Assembly: GCF_030930995.1 (NCBI RefSeq)
Contig: NZ_CP133217.1
Location: forward strand, 124,001 to 188,000
Direction: 5' to 3'
Length of the DNA stretch: 64,000 nucleotides
Origin: Thiothrix subterranea
GTDB lineage: Bacteria > Pseudomonadota > Gammaproteobacteria > Thiotrichales > Thiotrichaceae
Position numbers and translations under genes: made by a program
Notes under the pieces: generated by a model
Told to the model about the DNA's origin: nothing
Seen by the model: only the letters and a program-made list of their open reading frames with translations
Database searches by the model: none
Shown: piece by piece, positions 41,901 to 50,973 of the stretch
Position numbering within the stretch: the first letter of the stretch is position 1
Layout of the letters: the number at the start of each line of letters is the position of its first letter

Positions 41901-44200
41901 CGGCTGGCAATGAGAATACGGACGCTTTCACCGTGAAAGTCAACGCGCAGCCCATCATTAACAGCAACGGTGCGGGCGCAACCGTGACGCTGGCAATACC
42001 AGAAGGCATTCCAAGCGTTACCGATGTGGATGCCAGCGACACAGACATTGCCGACACCCTGAACTACAGCTTGGCAGGCGGGGCAGATGCGGCGCTATTC
42101 CAGATTAACAGCACCAGCGGTGTACTCGACTTCAAAACAGCGCCCAAGTATCTGAGCAGCGGGGATAACACTTATGAAGTCAGCGTCACAGTAGACGATG
42201 GGCATGACGGCACGGATACGCAAACCCTCACCATCGAAATCCTCAAAGATACCGATGCAGACAGCATACCGGATACCCAAGACGTGGATCTGGACGGCGA
42301 TGGCATTCCCAACACCACCGAAGGCAACGCGGATCTGGATGTCGATGGCATTCCCCATCAGCTCGACCTTGATTCCGACGGCGATGGCATTCCCGACAAC
42401 ATCGAAGCGCAAACCACCACCGGTTTTAAAGCCCCTTCCGGCATTGATGCCAATAAAGATGGCTTGGATGACGTTTACGCTGCCGGATTAATACCGGTCG
42501 ATACCGACAGTGACAGCAAACCCGACTATTTGGATACCAATAGCGACGGCACGGGCGAAAATGACACGCAGGAAGCAGGTTTAACCCTTGCGAATACCGA
42601 CACGGATGGCGATGGTTTGGATGATGCGGTCGATACCGATGACACACACTTCGGTCCTGCTCATGCAGGCATTACGAATGTGTTGACTGCTTATCCGCAA
42701 CTGGGCGTTGAAGTCAACTGGCGTATTCCAAACATGCCGCCGATTTTCTCATCCCCTGCTGCTACGACCTTCAGCGAAAATGGCACTGGCACGGCACTGG
42801 ATGTGCAAACCACTGACGACAAAGACAACGAAGTCAGCGGCCTGACCTACAACTTCAGCGGCGGGGCAGATTTAGCCTTGTTCAACCTCGACAGCAACAC
42901 AGGCGTGATCAGCTTCAAGACCGCGCCGGATTATGAAAAACCTGCCGACGCCAACAAAGACAACGCCTATGCGTTGCAAGTGCAAGCGTGTGATGCCGAA
43001 AATGCCTGTACCACCCAGAATGTCATCATTAACGTGATCGACGTGGATGAAGACAACGATGGCGATGGGTTGCTGGATTCTTTCGAGAAAAATGCCGGTG
43101 TACCCAAAGATACCGACAAAGACGGCAAACCCGACTGGCTGGATACCGATGACGACGGCGACGGCATCCTCACCAAATACGAAAAACCGGATGCTAACGG
43201 CAACAAAACACCCGATGACGCACTCGACACCGACGCTGACGGCAAGCCTAACTATCTGGATACCGACGATGACGGCGACAAAAAGCTGACCAAGGATGAA
43301 AAAGCCGACAAAAATAAAGACGGCAACCCATTGGATGCTTACGACATGGACGCCGACGGTATTCCCGATTACCTGGATAACAACGAAGTACCCACCGTGG
43401 TGCTGCATGTACGCGGCTTCTTACAAGGCGCTTACGACAGTGCCAGCGGCTTGATGCGTGACGACTTGCGCGAACAAGGTTTAATCCCATTGGCACAGCC
43501 ATTCAGTGACCGTCTGACTGCGTTCAAATACCGCAATAAAGACGTGACAACGCCAGCCGTATTAGCCATCACGGGTGATAACGCGATTGTCGACTGGGTA
43601 TTGGTGGAATTGCGCTCGGCTACCAATCCACGCGCCCGCAGCATTGCCAAAGCCGCTTTGTTGCAACGCGATGGTGACGTTGCTGACCCGTTGAGTAATG
43701 AAGCCCACTTGCGCATCCCGAATGTGCCAGAAGGCAGCTATTACGTCAGCCTGCGCCAGCGCAACCATTTGGGAGTCATGACCCAAGACCCGATCTTGTT
43801 ATCACCCACGCTGACCGCCACGGATTTCACCCTGCCAAGCTTCGCGGTCAAAGGTGAACACGCACGCTTGGAAACGGGCGACGTCGCTTTGTTATGGGCC
43901 GGTGAAGCCAATAACAACAATAGTCTGATCGCTAATGGCCCCGGCAATGACACCAACGTGGTATTAGGCACGGTGTTAATGCATCACAGCAACAGCAAGG
44001 TGAATAGCAATTTCCGCTTACCCGGTTACTACAGTTCGGATCTGAACTTGGATGGCATTACGCTGTACACCGGCCCCGGCAATGACATTAACCTGTTGAT
44101 CGGCAATGTATTGCTACACCCCAGCAATGCCACTTCAGCCGCCAATTATGTTGCACCGGGCAGAATGCCGAAGAGCGAAGACGAAGATACCGACGACTAA
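38921..44200 (+). CDS. Giant secreted protein: choice-of-anchor L domain, cadherin-like and Ig-like domains, TSP3, dockerin-like C-terminal module
   Basis: A 1759-residue exported protein. After the signal peptide (~1-33), residues ~34-290 match the choice-of-anchor L domain ([33 protein letters not shown]). A DUF11-like beta domain follows (~290-415), then cadherin-like and bacterial Ig-like domains in turn (~425-1110; [20 protein letters not shown] and its copy further on), a TSP3 block (~1115-1275), one more cadherin-like domain and a second TSP3 stretch. The C-terminal module (~1490-1740) is the same as in the preceding gene and is followed by an acidic tail, [13 protein letters not shown] precedes the ATG. 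The TSP3 block is close in DNA sequence to that of the upstream gene. Choice-of-anchor proteins are usually surface-attached; no anchor signal is seen here. Confidence 0.85.
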   Translation: MHHSPRQASHLWRLRLLLGIAGAITTLHATTAYAGLTLNQSATPPEISASLDGPGLSISNLVITKGLVGQYGTFSGGTESAGVGPVIGIQNGVFINTGSTATLLGPNNNPAFTASGGATYPDPDLTQLSANAVNDPAIIEFDIVPVGDKVNFVLSFGSEEYPEYVCSQFNDAFGLFVSGPGFSTTQNAAFIPNTSDAITVNNLNVGVAGAYQDGTACKLGNSAYFNDNGNGTGNANSQLDGFSKPITASLGGLTAGQTYHVKLALADAGDAALDSGAFFKWLTSTDSRPIDMELSAAASTLTPGKNGTVDVTYTAINKSGVLDSELVQTQLQWPAGVTVLSHNGGAAYNASNAVWDVGTVPANNSKSITFTLQVGSAANYKTSGEILFALHEDFDSTPFNSGSFPNEDDTATLTLTPVDNAPPVISSNGGAALAVNIPESTTAVTNIDASDAENGAETNLTYALSGADASLFTIGADGAVAFKAAPDFETPLDAGGDNVYNVTVTVTDAGGATDTQALQISVTDIDEIPPTVAINTVTSDDILNNAETSANVAITGTSNAENGQTVTVMLNGKSYTGNVTGGTWSVTVPLADAALLAESSHTITADVSDAAGNVAPQATRNITVDKTPPTISGNDVALTNDTTPDLSGTTDVANGTNVTVTNSSNATLCTTTASGGNWSCTPTTPLPAGNNTLTVTSTDPSGNTGSDEFTAVINHQPTITSNSGNPLTLEVAENTTAVSDVDATDTEDGAETNLTYTLSGADAAKFSIGTDGKLAFIAAPDFETPASANTSNTYQVTVTTTDKNSGSDTQALTITVTDADDTAPVITISAVSTDDIINDAEADADIAISGSTNAENGQTVTVKLNGKTYTGTANNGAWSVNLPATDAAALADGTQTITADVSDAAGNPAIPANREIQVDQTLPAITGNDIALTNDTTPLLAGTTDVADGTNITVTDSSNATVCTTTASGGTWSCTPASALPIGDHALSVTTTDPAGNENTDAFTVKVNAQPIINSNGAGATVTLAIPEGIPSVTDVDASDTDIADTLNYSLAGGADAALFQINSTSGVLDFKTAPKYLSSGDNTYEVSVTVDDGHDGTDTQTLTIEILKDTDADSIPDTQDVDLDGDGIPNTTEGNADLDVDGIPHQLDLDSDGDGIPDNIEAQTTTGFKAPSGIDANKDGLDDVYAAGLIPVDTDSDSKPDYLDTNSDGTGENDTQEAGLTLANTDTDGDGLDDAVDTDDTHFGPAHAGITNVLTAYPQLGVEVNWRIPNMPPIFSSPAATTFSENGTGTALDVQTTDDKDNEVSGLTYNFSGGADLALFNLDSNTGVISFKTAPDYEKPADANKDNAYALQVQACDAENACTTQNVIINVIDVDEDNDGDGLLDSFEKNAGVPKDTDKDGKPDWLDTDDDGDGILTKYEKPDANGNKTPDDALDTDADGKPNYLDTDDDGDKKLTKDEKADKNKDGNPLDAYDMDADGIPDYLDNNEVPTVVLHVRGFLQGAYDSASGLMRDDLREQGLIPLAQPFSDRLTAFKYRNKDVTTPAVLAITGDNAIVDWVLVELRSATNPRARSIAKAALLQRDGDVADPLSNEAHLRIPNVPEGSYYVSLRQRNHLGVMTQDPILLSPTLTATDFTLPSFAVKGEHARLETGDVALLWAGEANNNNSLIANGPGNDTNVVLGTVLMHHSNSKVNSNFRLPGYYSSDLNLDGITLYTGPGNDINLLIGNVLLHPSNATSAANYVAPGRMPKSEDEDTDD

Positions 44201-44210
44201 ACTGCCGCCC

Positions 44211-44245
44211 ATGGCGAGGCAATGCTGACTGGCTTGCCTCGCCAT
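44211..44245. terminator. Hairpin between second and third surface-protein genes
   Basis: Perfect 11-bp inverted repeat ATGGCGAGGCA / TGCCTCGCCAT with a 13-nt loop, 10 bp after the stop codon. Only TTATC follows, so the U-tract is poor; it may be a weak terminator or a transcript-stabilising hairpin. Confidence 0.5.
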
Positions 44246-44329
44246 TTATCAGTAAAAAATTAACTTGCATCTAAAAACATTTATCATCGCTATACCATAA
44301 CAATGGGCTAACCCAACAGGAGATCATTA

Positions 44330-44962
44330 ATGAAAACAACTAAATCCCTACGTCACGCATTGGCACTGAGCAGCGCACTGGCTATCGCTTTGACAACTGG
44401 CAGCCTGATGGCAGCCGATACCGCAAAAGTAGCGAAAACCCCGAAAGCAGAAGCCGCAGCGACTGACATTCTCACTTACAAAATCGCCTTGGCAGAAGAC
44501 GGTAAAACCTACCAAGTCATTATGAAGCCGTCTGTCACCCCAAAACCGGACATCAGTTTGACCGGGCAAGTTACCATCAAAGCCCCGCATGACAGCGGCT
44601 TTGCCGTGACAGGTCTGACGAGCGCAGTCGAAGGTGCTAACTGGGTCGAAGCCTCCCGCGTGGATGCACCGAAAGAAGACGCGAAAAGCGACTACATTTC
44701 CTTCTCTTTTGTGGGTTTGCAAGGCGCGAGCGCGCGTAATTACAAATGGGAAGCAGGCAAAGAACAAGTCGTGTTCAGTTTCCAAAATGCAGACGGGTGT
44801 GTCGACGGCGTTTCCTTGATGGCGAAAGACGATGCCTTCAATACCGCACCGAACTCCGCCAACACCAATCCCGGCAACCAGTTCACCAATTTGGGCTGGG
44901 GTTCTGTCAGCGACAACCATTACGCTGGCAATGAAGGCGAGGCGATTAGCTGTAAAAAATAA
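44330..44962 (+). CDS. Secreted single-module protein (TNPGNQF/LGWG module)
   Basis: A 210-residue exported protein consisting of a signal peptide (~1-28), a short Ala/Lys-rich spacer and one copy of a module of about 160 residues. Module landmarks are Y-x-V/I near the start, a TPKPDISLTGQVTIKAPH stretch, the R/S-V-D/N-AP-x-ED region, DYISFSFV, E-VVFSFQN, C-x-DGVSL, and the core [14 protein letters not shown] ending in a Cys. The same module occurs in the next three genes. I cannot assign it to a named domain. AGGAG lies before the ATG. As a free-standing copy it could be a subunit that caps or joins the larger proteins. Confidence 0.75.
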   Translation: MKTTKSLRHALALSSALAIALTTGSLMAADTAKVAKTPKAEAAATDILTYKIALAEDGKTYQVIMKPSVTPKPDISLTGQVTIKAPHDSGFAVTGLTSAVEGANWVEASRVDAPKEDAKSDYISFSFVGLQGASARNYKWEAGKEQVVFSFQNADGCVDGVSLMAKDDAFNTAPNSANTNPGNQFTNLGWGSVSDNHYAGNEGEAISCKK

Positions 44963-45025
44963 TACGGCGGTTGTTTTACGCAATACTCGATTAAGCATTA
45001 TAAAAATTAGCGAGAGAGTCCACTT

Positions 45026-48000
45026 ATGCATTCCACAACACTTCGCAAATACCTTGGGTTGAGCGCCTCCGTCCTGTTACTCGCGGGTAACAGTGCGTGG
45101 GCGGCGCAAACCTTGGAATACAGTATCCGTTGGGATACCAAAGATGACCGTTACCATGTTTTCATGAAACCCAACGCGACACCGTCGCCTAAAGACATGA
45201 GCATGACGGGGCAATTCACCATTCGTGTTCCCCACGCGACGGGAGCCAGCGCATTCACGGTTGATGACCCTGCCATCGCCGTTACCAATACCATTTGGTC
45301 AAATGACTCACGGGTCGATGCGCCGGTTGAAGATGCCTCCGTCGACTATTTGTCGTTCAGCTTGAATATGATCAAATCGGATGCTTTCCAGTGGAAAGCG
45401 GGCGAAGAAAAAGAAGTCTTCAACTTCGCGAACGCGGGTGAATGTTTAGGGCCGGTTGCCTTGATCGACAACCAAAATGACCCTTTCAATAAACCGCTAT
45501 TGAGCGGCGGCAACAACTCCGAAGGCACTAACCCCGGCAACCAATTCACCAACTTGGGTTGGGGCGGTTCCGATGAAAATAACTATCTGGGCAATTACGG
45601 CACGGCAGCGGACTGTAGCGACAGCTTAGACAGTGACAATGACGGCCTGAAAGACGGTGTGGAAAAAGCCATCGGCACTAACCCACTGAATCCCGATTCT
45701 GACGCTGACGGCATTCCTGACGGCGTAGAAGCACCCGGCGGCGTTGCTACTGACACCGACGGTGACACGGTTATCAATGCCATGGATTCTGATGACGATG
45801 GCGACGGCGTATTCACCAAAAATGAAAATTACAACGGCGGCACCCCGGCGGATGACGATACTGATGGCGACAAAATCCCCGACTATCTGGACGTGGATGA
45901 TGACAATGACGGCATTCCTTCCAAACAAGAAAACAATGACATCAACACCGACGGCTCGCCAACCGATGCCAAAGACACCGACGGTGACAAGATTCCAGAC
46001 TACTTGGATAACGAGGATAGCCGCCCTGACACTGACAAAGATGGGATTAAAGACGCGGACGACCTCGACGACGACAACGACGGCATTTTGGATACCGCTG
46101 AAGGTGCTGGCGTCACCGATACCGACAAAGACGGCACGCCCGATAGCCGTGATGACGACAGTGACAACGATGGCGTATTAGATAGCATCGAAGGCCATGA
46201 CGCTAACCACGATGGCAAAGCCGATGTTGTACCCGCTGGTAAAGATACCGACACAGACGGTTTGGACGATGCGTTTGACCCCGACAATGGCGGCAAAGCA
46301 GCTACCCTGCCGGATTTGGATGGCGATAAAATTCCCGATTTCCAAGACCGTGATGATGACGGGGATGGCCTGCCAACCGGCGCGGAAGATGCCAATACCG
46401 ATGGTGATACCAACCCATCCACCGGCATGACCGACACCGACGGCGACGGCAAACTCAATTATTTGGATACCGATGACGACGGCGACGGCAAACCTTCCGC
46501 GACAGAAGGCAATGACCCGGACAATAACGAATCCCCCACGGATGCGATCGACACCGACGGCGATAAAATTCCCGACTATTTGGATGCCAACGACACAGAC
46601 GGCCCCAAAGGTGACACCGACGGTGACGGCCTGAGCAACGCCGACGAAACCAAAGCCGGTACTGACCCCACCAACCCGGATACAGACGGCGATGGCATCA
46701 ACGATAAGATTGAAGTCGGTGCTGATCCCGCAAACCCTGTCGATACCGATAAGGATGGTACGCCCGATGCCAAAGACACTGACGATGACAACGACGGCGT
46801 ATTGACCAAAAACGAGAACTACAACGGCGGCACACCGGCCGATGACGACAGCGACGGTGATAAAACCCCAGACTATCTGGATACCGACGATGACGGCGAT
46901 GGCAAACTGTCAAAAGACGAAAACAACGATCCGAACAAAAACGGTTCCCCAGACGATGCTAAAGACAGCGATGGTGATAGCAAGCCCGATTATTTGGACA
47001 AAGACGACACCGACGGCCCTAAAGGTGATCCAGACGGTGACGGCGTCACTAATGAAGACGAAACCAAACTCGGTACCGATCCGAAAAACCCGGACACTGA
47101 CGGCGATGGCATCAAAGACGGCGATGAAGTGACCAAAGGTACTGACCCGAAAAACCCGGACACTGATGGCGACGGTCTCAAAGACGGCGAAGAAGTGACC
47201 AAAGGTACTGACCCGAAAAACCCGGACACTGATGGCGACGGTCTCAAAGACGGTGATGAAATCACCAAAGGCACTGACCCACTGAAACCGGATACCGACG
47301 GTGACGGCCTCAAAGACGGTGATGAAATCAAAGCCGGTACTAACCCACTGAACAAAGACAGTGACGGTGATGGTGTTGATGACAAAACCGAAGTCGGCGC
47401 GGATTCTACCAAGCCGGTTGACACTGATAATGATGGCAAGCCCAACGCGCTGGATACCGACGATGACAATGACGGTGTACTCACCCAGTATGAAAATTAC
47501 AACGGTGGTACGCCAACCGATGACGACACCGACAAAGACACCAAACCCGACTATTTGGACAATGACGACGACGGTGACGGCAAAGTTTCTCAAAACGAGA
47601 AAAATGATCCCAACGGCGACGGCAACCCTGTAGACGCGGTGGATACCGACGGTGACGGCAAGCCAGATTACCTCGATATTGATGAAACCAACGGCCCGAA
47701 AGGCGACCCGGATGGTGATGGCGTCAGCAACGAGGACGAAGCTAAGCTCGGTACTGATCCGAAAAACCCGGACAGTGACGGCGATGGCCTCAAAGACGGT
47801 GATGAAGTCAAAGCAGGCACCAACCCGCTGAATAAAGACAGCGACGGTGACGGCATTGACGACAAAACCGAAGTCGGTGCAGACCCAACCAAGCCCATTG
47901 ATACCGACGGCGATAGCAAGCCCAACGCGCTGGATACCGACGATGACAACGATGGCATCCTGACCAAAAACGAAAATTACAACAGTGGTACGCCACTGGA

Positions 48001-48952
48001 TGACGACACCGACAAAGACGGTAAACCCGACTATCTGGATACCGATGATGACGGCGATGGCATTTTAACCAAGGATGAAAAACCAGACACCAACCAAGAC
48101 GGCAGCCCAACGGATGCTACCGATGGTGACGGTGATGGTATTCCAGACTACCTCGATACCAGTGTTGATGCGGTCAAAATCCAAGTCAAAGCCATGTTGC
48201 AAGGCGCTTACAACAGCACCAGCAAATTGATGCAAGACGACTTGCGTACTAAAACACTGCTTCCGCTGAGCCAACCGTACAATATCGGCAGCATCAAATA
48301 CATCGGCAAAGAAGTAATGGCGGCGACTCAACTTGCCATTACGGGCAACAATGCGCCGGTGGACTGGGTACTGGTGGAAGTGCGCGACCCCACTACCCCG
48401 GCAACCGTCAAAGCACGCATTGCGGGCTTGGTACAACGGGATGGCGACATTGTGGATGCAGCAACCGGCAGCACTTCGCTGATGTTGACTGGCTTACTGC
48501 CGGGTAACTACCACGTTTCAGTGCGCCACCGTAACCACTTGGGGGTCATGACTGCCACGCCTGTCACCGTTACCGGCAACGCCGTGCCAAGCATTGACTT
48601 CACCAAGCCTAGCACCACGGTTTACGGGAAAGAATCCCGGATCACAGCAAGTGGCGGCACGGTAGCACTGTTGTGGGCGGGTAACGCGAATACGGATATT
48701 CGGGCGATTGCCAACGGCCCATCCAACGACACTGGCGTGATCTTGGGTGATGTTCTGCTGGCAAAAGAAAACCTGTCGGTTAGTACCAACTACCGCATGG
48801 CAGGTTATCAAGCCACGGACATCAATATGGACGGTATTACCATCTTTGCAGGCCCATCCAACGATGTGAATATGCTGCTGGGTAACGTCTTGTTGCACCC
48901 TGGTAACAGCACCTTCAGCGCCAACTACATCATCAACCAGCAATTGCCTTGA
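45026..48952 (+). CDS. Giant Asp-rich secreted protein with TNPGNQF module and dockerin-like C-terminus
   Basis: A 1308-residue exported protein: signal peptide (~1-26, ending WAAQ), one TNPGNQF/LGWG module (~27-198), then about 845 residues of calcium-binding Asp-rich TSP3-type repeats ([40 protein letters not shown]), and the C-terminal module (1050-1308) with its duplicated D-x-N-x-D-G / GPSND motif. With hundreds of acidic residues the repeat region must be strongly charged and rigid only with calcium. It lies 63 bp after the single-module gene, with GAGAGAG upstream of the ATG. A structural or adhesive surface role is inferred. Confidence 0.85.
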   Translation: MHSTTLRKYLGLSASVLLLAGNSAWAAQTLEYSIRWDTKDDRYHVFMKPNATPSPKDMSMTGQFTIRVPHATGASAFTVDDPAIAVTNTIWSNDSRVDAPVEDASVDYLSFSLNMIKSDAFQWKAGEEKEVFNFANAGECLGPVALIDNQNDPFNKPLLSGGNNSEGTNPGNQFTNLGWGGSDENNYLGNYGTAADCSDSLDSDNDGLKDGVEKAIGTNPLNPDSDADGIPDGVEAPGGVATDTDGDTVINAMDSDDDGDGVFTKNENYNGGTPADDDTDGDKIPDYLDVDDDNDGIPSKQENNDINTDGSPTDAKDTDGDKIPDYLDNEDSRPDTDKDGIKDADDLDDDNDGILDTAEGAGVTDTDKDGTPDSRDDDSDNDGVLDSIEGHDANHDGKADVVPAGKDTDTDGLDDAFDPDNGGKAATLPDLDGDKIPDFQDRDDDGDGLPTGAEDANTDGDTNPSTGMTDTDGDGKLNYLDTDDDGDGKPSATEGNDPDNNESPTDAIDTDGDKIPDYLDANDTDGPKGDTDGDGLSNADETKAGTDPTNPDTDGDGINDKIEVGADPANPVDTDKDGTPDAKDTDDDNDGVLTKNENYNGGTPADDDSDGDKTPDYLDTDDDGDGKLSKDENNDPNKNGSPDDAKDSDGDSKPDYLDKDDTDGPKGDPDGDGVTNEDETKLGTDPKNPDTDGDGIKDGDEVTKGTDPKNPDTDGDGLKDGEEVTKGTDPKNPDTDGDGLKDGDEITKGTDPLKPDTDGDGLKDGDEIKAGTNPLNKDSDGDGVDDKTEVGADSTKPVDTDNDGKPNALDTDDDNDGVLTQYENYNGGTPTDDDTDKDTKPDYLDNDDDGDGKVSQNEKNDPNGDGNPVDAVDTDGDGKPDYLDIDETNGPKGDPDGDGVSNEDEAKLGTDPKNPDSDGDGLKDGDEVKAGTNPLNKDSDGDGIDDKTEVGADPTKPIDTDGDSKPNALDTDDDNDGILTKNENYNSGTPLDDDTDKDGKPDYLDTDDDGDGILTKDEKPDTNQDGSPTDATDGDGDGIPDYLDTSVDAVKIQVKAMLQGAYNSTSKLMQDDLRTKTLLPLSQPYNIGSIKYIGKEVMAATQLAITGNNAPVDWVLVEVRDPTTPATVKARIAGLVQRDGDIVDAATGSTSLMLTGLLPGNYHVSVRHRNHLGVMTATPVTVTGNAVPSIDFTKPSTTVYGKESRITASGGTVALLWAGNANTDIRAIANGPSNDTGVILGDVLLAKENLSVSTNYRMAGYQATDINMDGITIFAGPSNDVNMLLGNVLLHPGNSTFSANYIINQQLP
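47072..47401 (+). repeat. Five tandem 66-bp coding repeats
   Basis: Units starting at 47072, 47138, 47204, 47270 and 47336 each encode 22 residues of the form [20 protein letters not shown] plus two more. The first three are nearly identical in DNA, the last two have diverged. Each unit carries one TSP3-type calcium site. Confidence 0.88.
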
Positions 48953-48967
48953 TGATTCACAGTCTGG

Positions 48968-48984
48968 GGGCGGGTTTCCCGCCC
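48968..48984. terminator. Short GC-rich hairpin between surface-protein genes
   Basis: GGGCGGG-TTT-CCCGCCC, a perfect 7-bp stem with a three-base loop, 15 bp after the stop of the 1308-residue protein gene. No T-tract follows. It may stabilise or attenuate the transcript between the two genes. Confidence 0.4.
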
Positions 48985-49020
48985 TTGGGCTACACCATAA
49001 TAATGATAAAGAACCCAGTA

Positions 49021-50925
49021 ATGCTTATAAACCTGCGCCAGACCGCTCTCCATTGCCTTACCTTTCTGTTACTGCTGCAACTCAGTGCGGTTGCCTTAGC
49101 CAGTGACGGCGGCGTAACGTATCGGGTAGCATGGGATGCGACGCATGAGCGTTACCGCGTCTATTTACGCCCTAGCAGCACGCCCTCACCTGACTTAAGT
49201 CTCACCGGGCAAATCACGCTGCGGGTTCCTCACGGTACTGGTGAACACCGGTTCAGCGTGACAGATATTCAATCCAAATCCGGCACGTCTTGGTCACTGG
49301 GGTCACATGTCATTGCCCCCCCGGAAGACCCTAGTGTGGATTACCTTTCCTTTGCATTCATACCCTTGGATGTGAAAGCCTTTGCCTTCAAAGCCGGTGA
49401 AGAGCAGGAAGCCTTCAGCTTTAAAAATGCAGGCCCGTGTATCGGTGCTGTCGCGTTATTGGATAACGCCACTGACCCGTTTAACCAACCGCCAACTAAT
49501 CCCAAAAATTCCACCAACACCAACCCCAGCAATCAATTTGCCAATACGGGTTGGGGTTCGAGTGATGATAACGATTACCTCGGTAATGACGGCACGCCTG
49601 CCAGTTGCGCCACGGAATGCTTGAGCACACCGGCAGCGCCACTGGCAAATAACGTGTATTACCGCGTCGATTGGAGCAAGGCGGATCAGCGTTACCACGT
49701 TTATATGTATCCGGGCAGCACCCCAACACCCGATATGAGTTTAAGCAGTCAGGTGACGCTGAAAATGCCTCACGCCAGTGGTGCAGAGAGCTTCAAGGTT
49801 AGCGCCATTAAGTCCACCGTCAACAACATTACTTGGACAGAAAGCTCGCGGATCAACGCCCCTAAAGAAGACAATGGTGTTGATTATTTATCCTTCACCA
49901 TGACTCCCAGCGATGCCAAAGCGTTTCAATGGCAAGCCGGTAGAGAACGCGAAGTTTTTAGCTTTGCCAATGACGGCGCTTGCCTTGGGCCAGTCGCGCT
50001 GCTGGACAATGCTAATGACCCTTTCAATGCTTTACCCAACTCAATGGGAACTAACCCCGGCAATCAATTTGCCAATTTGGGTTGGGGAGCCGCCGATAGC
50101 AACAACTATGCGGGCAATTACGGTTGTGCGGCGACCTGTATTACCCCGACAACGCCCAAGCTTCAGGCACGGGTATTGTTGCAAGGCGCGTTTGATAGCA
50201 GCACAAAACTGATGCGGGATACCTTACGCACGAAAAATCAGCTTCCCAGCACCTCGCCGTATGACGCAACCGATGTCCCCATGCTCGGCAGTGCAACGCT
50301 TGCCAATGCGGTACTCACTACCACGGGCAATAATGCGCCGGTGGACTGGGTGCTTCTGGAATTGCGCGATGCGACGAATCCCACTCTCGTGAAAGCGCGT
50401 GTGACAGGTGTGGTTCAGCGTGACGGTGATATTGTAGATGCGCAAACGGGGGAAAACACGTTCGAGCTAAAGGGCTTGCAGACCGGTAATTACTATTTGT
50501 CTGCCCACCACCGTAACCATTTGGGGGTTATGAGTGCCACCGCCGTTAACGTTGGTGAAACACCCGTGGTAGTGGATTTCAGTCAAGAAGCCACCCGTAC
50601 CTATGGCGAACACGCGCGTGTCATTGCCACAGGCGCAGCCCTGTTATGGGCGGGCAATACCAGTAGCGATGAACGCATCATTGCGCAAGGCCCGACAAAC
50701 GATTCCAGCACCGTATTGAGCGATGTGTTGTTGGCGGCAGGTAATAGCGCGTTGACCACGAATTATAAACTAAACGGTTATCAGGCTACTGATGCCAATA
50801 TGGATGGCCTGACGATTTTTGCTGGGCCATCCAATGACGTTGATTTGCTGCTGGGCAATGTGCTGCTGCATCCGGTCAACAGCACAACTAGTGCAAATTA
50901 CATTATCAGGCAACAACTGCCCTGA
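49021..50925 (+). CDS. Secreted protein with two TNPGNQF modules and dockerin-like C-terminus
   Basis: From the ATG at 49021 (MLINLRQTALHC) the protein has 634 residues: signal peptide ending ALAS, two tandem TNPGNQF/LGWG modules (~32-197 and ~213-370; each with DPFN, NQFAN and GWG), and the C-terminal module (381-634) with [17 protein letters not shown] and the duplicated dockerin-like motif. There are no Asp-rich repeats, so the two end modules are joined directly. In-frame ATGs also exist at 48949 and 49003; 49021 places the hydrophobic signal near the N-terminus. The second module is closer to the C-terminal kind in the last gene of the cluster (YYRV.W....RY.VYMY). Confidence 0.8.
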   Translation: MLINLRQTALHCLTFLLLLQLSAVALASDGGVTYRVAWDATHERYRVYLRPSSTPSPDLSLTGQITLRVPHGTGEHRFSVTDIQSKSGTSWSLGSHVIAPPEDPSVDYLSFAFIPLDVKAFAFKAGEEQEAFSFKNAGPCIGAVALLDNATDPFNQPPTNPKNSTNTNPSNQFANTGWGSSDDNDYLGNDGTPASCATECLSTPAAPLANNVYYRVDWSKADQRYHVYMYPGSTPTPDMSLSSQVTLKMPHASGAESFKVSAIKSTVNNITWTESSRINAPKEDNGVDYLSFTMTPSDAKAFQWQAGREREVFSFANDGACLGPVALLDNANDPFNALPNSMGTNPGNQFANLGWGAADSNNYAGNYGCAATCITPTTPKLQARVLLQGAFDSSTKLMRDTLRTKNQLPSTSPYDATDVPMLGSATLANAVLTTTGNNAPVDWVLLELRDATNPTLVKARVTGVVQRDGDIVDAQTGENTFELKGLQTGNYYLSAHHRNHLGVMSATAVNVGETPVVVDFSQEATRTYGEHARVIATGAALLWAGNTSSDERIIAQGPTNDSSTVLSDVLLAAGNSALTTNYKLNGYQATDANMDGLTIFAGPSNDVDLLLGNVLLHPVNSTTSANYIIRQQLP

Positions 50926-50973
50926 TACCAACAGGCTTTAAAATCCAAAAACAAAATAAGAGAGTCGGTAATC

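Noticed and set aside
47072-47401. Regular 66-bp repeats that might suggest a CRISPR array.
   Set aside because: The units are head-to-tail coding repeats in frame with an Asp-rich protein; there are no unique spacers and no cas genes.
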